DNA of 64,000 bases, taken from the NCBI GenBank assembly GCA_014801525.1, contig JAAVEB010000014.1:89143-153142 (forward strand). Direction: 5' to 3'. The stretch comes from Bacteroides sp. (GTDB lineage Bacteria > Bacteroidota > Bacteroidia > Bacteroidales > Muribaculaceae). The translations under genes were made by a program, and so were the position numbers. Under the pieces are notes generated by a model that searched no databases, was not told where the DNA came from, and worked only from the letters and a program-made list of their open reading frames with translations. Below are positions 62,602-64,000 of the stretch, piece by piece; positions within the stretch are counted from its first letter, which is position 1; every line of letters starts with the position of its first letter.

Positions 62602-64000
62602 ATGATGAAAAAATCTTTTATTGTTGCCTCGCTTGCGGCGTTTGCTTTAACGGCAAACGCTGAAGGCGAGATGACCGTTGACTTGAAAAGCAACCGCACG
62701 TGTACGATGTCAAACGGCATCATCACGCTCTCGATTGAAGGTAGCGGACTTGCCAAGACAATGAAGCATCCTGATAACGGAACTGACAACATTCTCGCAA
62801 GCAACGGTATATATTTTGACTACACTACTAACAAGAACCGCACTCTCGGTGCCGGGAAGGCTGAAATCGTCAAGCAAACCGATGATTATATCGAGGTGCT
62901 TTACACGGCGTCGGCAAACAGCGCGCTCCCGCTTTATCAGCAAGGCTATATCCTGCGCAAGGGCGAGAGCGGTGTCTACACCTATGTTATCGTTAACGGC
63001 AATAGCAAGAGTGGCGACACGTCGAAAGGCGGAGTGGGTCCCGTGAAAGAAACTCGTGTGTGCACCAGGCTCGCGTCGACTTTCCTCGACGGTTATGTCG
63101 ACGACGTGATGCAGGGCGCCATCCCCTCCAACTCGGAGATGAGCGTTGCCGAGAAGTCAGAGAACACCATTCAAGATGCCACTTATAAAATGGCTGACGG
63201 CTCGATCTACACCAAATATAATTGGGCTCAGTTTATCGACAGCGACGATTTCCACGGGCTGATGAACGGGAAAGTCGGAGTGTGGAACATCCCCGTGAGC
63301 TACGAGTGGATCAACGGCGGTCCCATGCGTCAGGAACTGACGGTGCATGCCACAAGCAAGTCGCCCATCACGATTCAGATGCTTCAGGGCGAACATCTCG
63401 GTGCGTCATCTCAGACTTATGACGATGACGAACATCAGCTGTTCGGTCCATTCTTCATCTATGTCAACTCAGGCGACAGCCGCGACGCCATGATTGCCGA
63501 CGCCCGCGCGAAGGCTAAGGAGCTTCAGGCTGAATGGCCTTTCAAGTGGTTTGAAAATCAATATTATCCCTTGGACCGCGCTACGGTCAGCGGTAAAATC
63601 AATGTTACTACCGGACAGACTTGCGGCGACATCCAGGTGGTGCTTGCCGAGCCTGATGTCGATCTTCTCGCTCAGGGTGGCAAATATATTTTCTGGGCAA
63701 AGACCGATGCCGATGGCAATTTCGCTATTAAGAATGTACGCAAGGGCGATTACGCCCTGTTTGCCTATGCCACTACAGGAACCGTCACCGACGAGTTGCG
63801 CATTAAGGACATTTCGGTCGATGCCGAATCAATTGACCTCGGCACCATCGACTGGACTCCTGAAACCTATTCCAATCTTCTGTGGAATATCGGTGAAAAC
63901 AACCGCCGCGCCGATGGCTTCAACGGCAGCGACAAGCCTCGCGCTTATGAGTGCTGGCAGGGAATCCCGGCAAATATCGAGTATGTGGTAGGGGCGAGCG
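62602..64000 (+). CDS. Rhamnogalacturonan lyase-like protein (PL4), partial
   Basis: First 466 codons of a secreted protein cut by the right edge. A signal peptide (MMKKSFIVASLAAFALTANAE) is followed by an N-terminal beta-sandwich domain of the galactose mutarotase-like type (CTMSNGIITLSIEGSG). A middle fibronectin-III-like insert follows (VSGKINVTTGQTCGDIQVVL). Near the edge, ENNRRADGFNGSDKPRAYECW begins the carbohydrate-binding-like third domain typical of PL4 enzymes, which cleave the rhamnogalacturonan-I backbone by beta-elimination. It lies 17 bases after the symporter and is probably part of the xylose operon. A double ATG allows a start at 62605. Confidence 0.82.
   Translation, partial: MMKKSFIVASLAAFALTANAEGEMTVDLKSNRTCTMSNGIITLSIEGSGLAKTMKHPDNGTDNILASNGIYFDYTTNKNRTLGAGKAEIVKQTDDYIEVLYTASANSALPLYQQGYILRKGESGVYTYVIVNGNSKSGDTSKGGVGPVKETRVCTRLASTFLDGYVDDVMQGAIPSNSEMSVAEKSENTIQDATYKMADGSIYTKYNWAQFIDSDDFHGLMNGKVGVWNIPVSYEWINGGPMRQELTVHATSKSPITIQMLQGEHLGASSQTYDDDEHQLFGPFFIYVNSGDSRDAMIADARAKAKELQAEWPFKWFENQYYPLDRATVSGKINVTTGQTCGDIQVVLAEPDVDLLAQGGKYIFWAKTDADGNFAIKNVRKGDYALFAYATTGTVTDELRIKDISVDAESIDLGTIDWTPETYSNLLWNIGENNRRADGFNGSDKPRAYECWQGIPANIEYVVGAS

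Noticed and set aside
1-64000. CRISPR array, rRNA or tRNA genes
   Set aside because: No regularly spaced direct repeats with unique spacers, no cas-like proteins, and no cloverleaf or conserved rRNA stretches were seen in the intergenic regions.

Overview
The window looks like chromosome from a Bacteroidales bacterium, most likely Muribaculaceae or a near relative. The reasons are Bacteroidetes-type promoters (a TAnnTTTG box, sometimes with TTTG 19-20 bases upstream), an RprY/RprX-like two-component pair, a Nudix-family sugar regulator ahead of the xylose genes, a surface leucine-rich-repeat protein with a type IX secretion-like tail, and many secreted glycoside hydrolases. No rRNA, tRNA, CRISPR array, insertion sequence, integrase or prophage was recognised. 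All complete genes read through without frameshift. The first gene (korA) and the last (a PL4-type lyase) are cut by the window edges.

Layout. Bases 1-4600 (minus): korA, pyrC, a dolichol-phosphate-mannose-synthase-like GT2 and an aminotransferase. 4700-12400 (minus): parA, parB, a DUF5683 protein, a LysM lytic transglycosylase and a very large tricorn-like S41 peptidase. 12500-17550 (minus): carB and an ArnT/GT39 membrane glycosyltransferase. 17675-22040 (plus): a GH106-like enzyme and class I fumarase. 22100-27160 (minus): a GH29 fucosidase, an unrecognised secreted protein that may be a glycosidase, and a trehalase/GH63-like enzyme. 27600-29820 (minus): the two-component pair. 30100-36430: era, the ferredoxin-like/thyA/folA operon, an MsbA-like ABC exporter, rpiB and rubrerythrin. 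36650-45750 (plus): a TPR protein with an outer-membrane barrel partner, a GH3 beta-glucosidase and a glycogen branching enzyme. 45750-50160: a repeat-rich, gene-poor stretch with one lipoprotein and one AT-rich leucine-rich-repeat surface protein. 50160-57200 (plus): an AspT-type transporter, phoH, purC, ubiE/menG, a DUF3078 protein and two small secreted proteins. 57380 to the end (plus): a xylose locus of Nudix regulator, xylB, xylA, a xylose symporter and a rhamnogalacturonan-lyase-like gene.

How the genes fit together. The right end reads as one catabolic operon: the regulator has a full promoter, followed by kinase, isomerase and transporter, and then a pectin-backbone lyase that suggests the xylose comes from plant cell wall. 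Secreted GH106, GH29, GH3 and trehalase-like enzymes point to the same lifestyle, but no SusC/SusD pair is present. Much of the rest is housekeeping: pyrimidine, purine, thymidylate and folate synthesis, chromosome partition, ribosome maturation and menaquinone.

The least explained material is non-coding. There is a roughly 330-base structured leader or RNA ending in a U-tract hairpin upstream of the leucine-rich-repeat gene, a small promoter-plus-hairpin unit upstream of era, a promoter-plus-terminator unit downstream of the histidine kinase, and inverted copies of two-hairpin repeats whose stems differ by compensatory changes. No new defence or mobile system was found.
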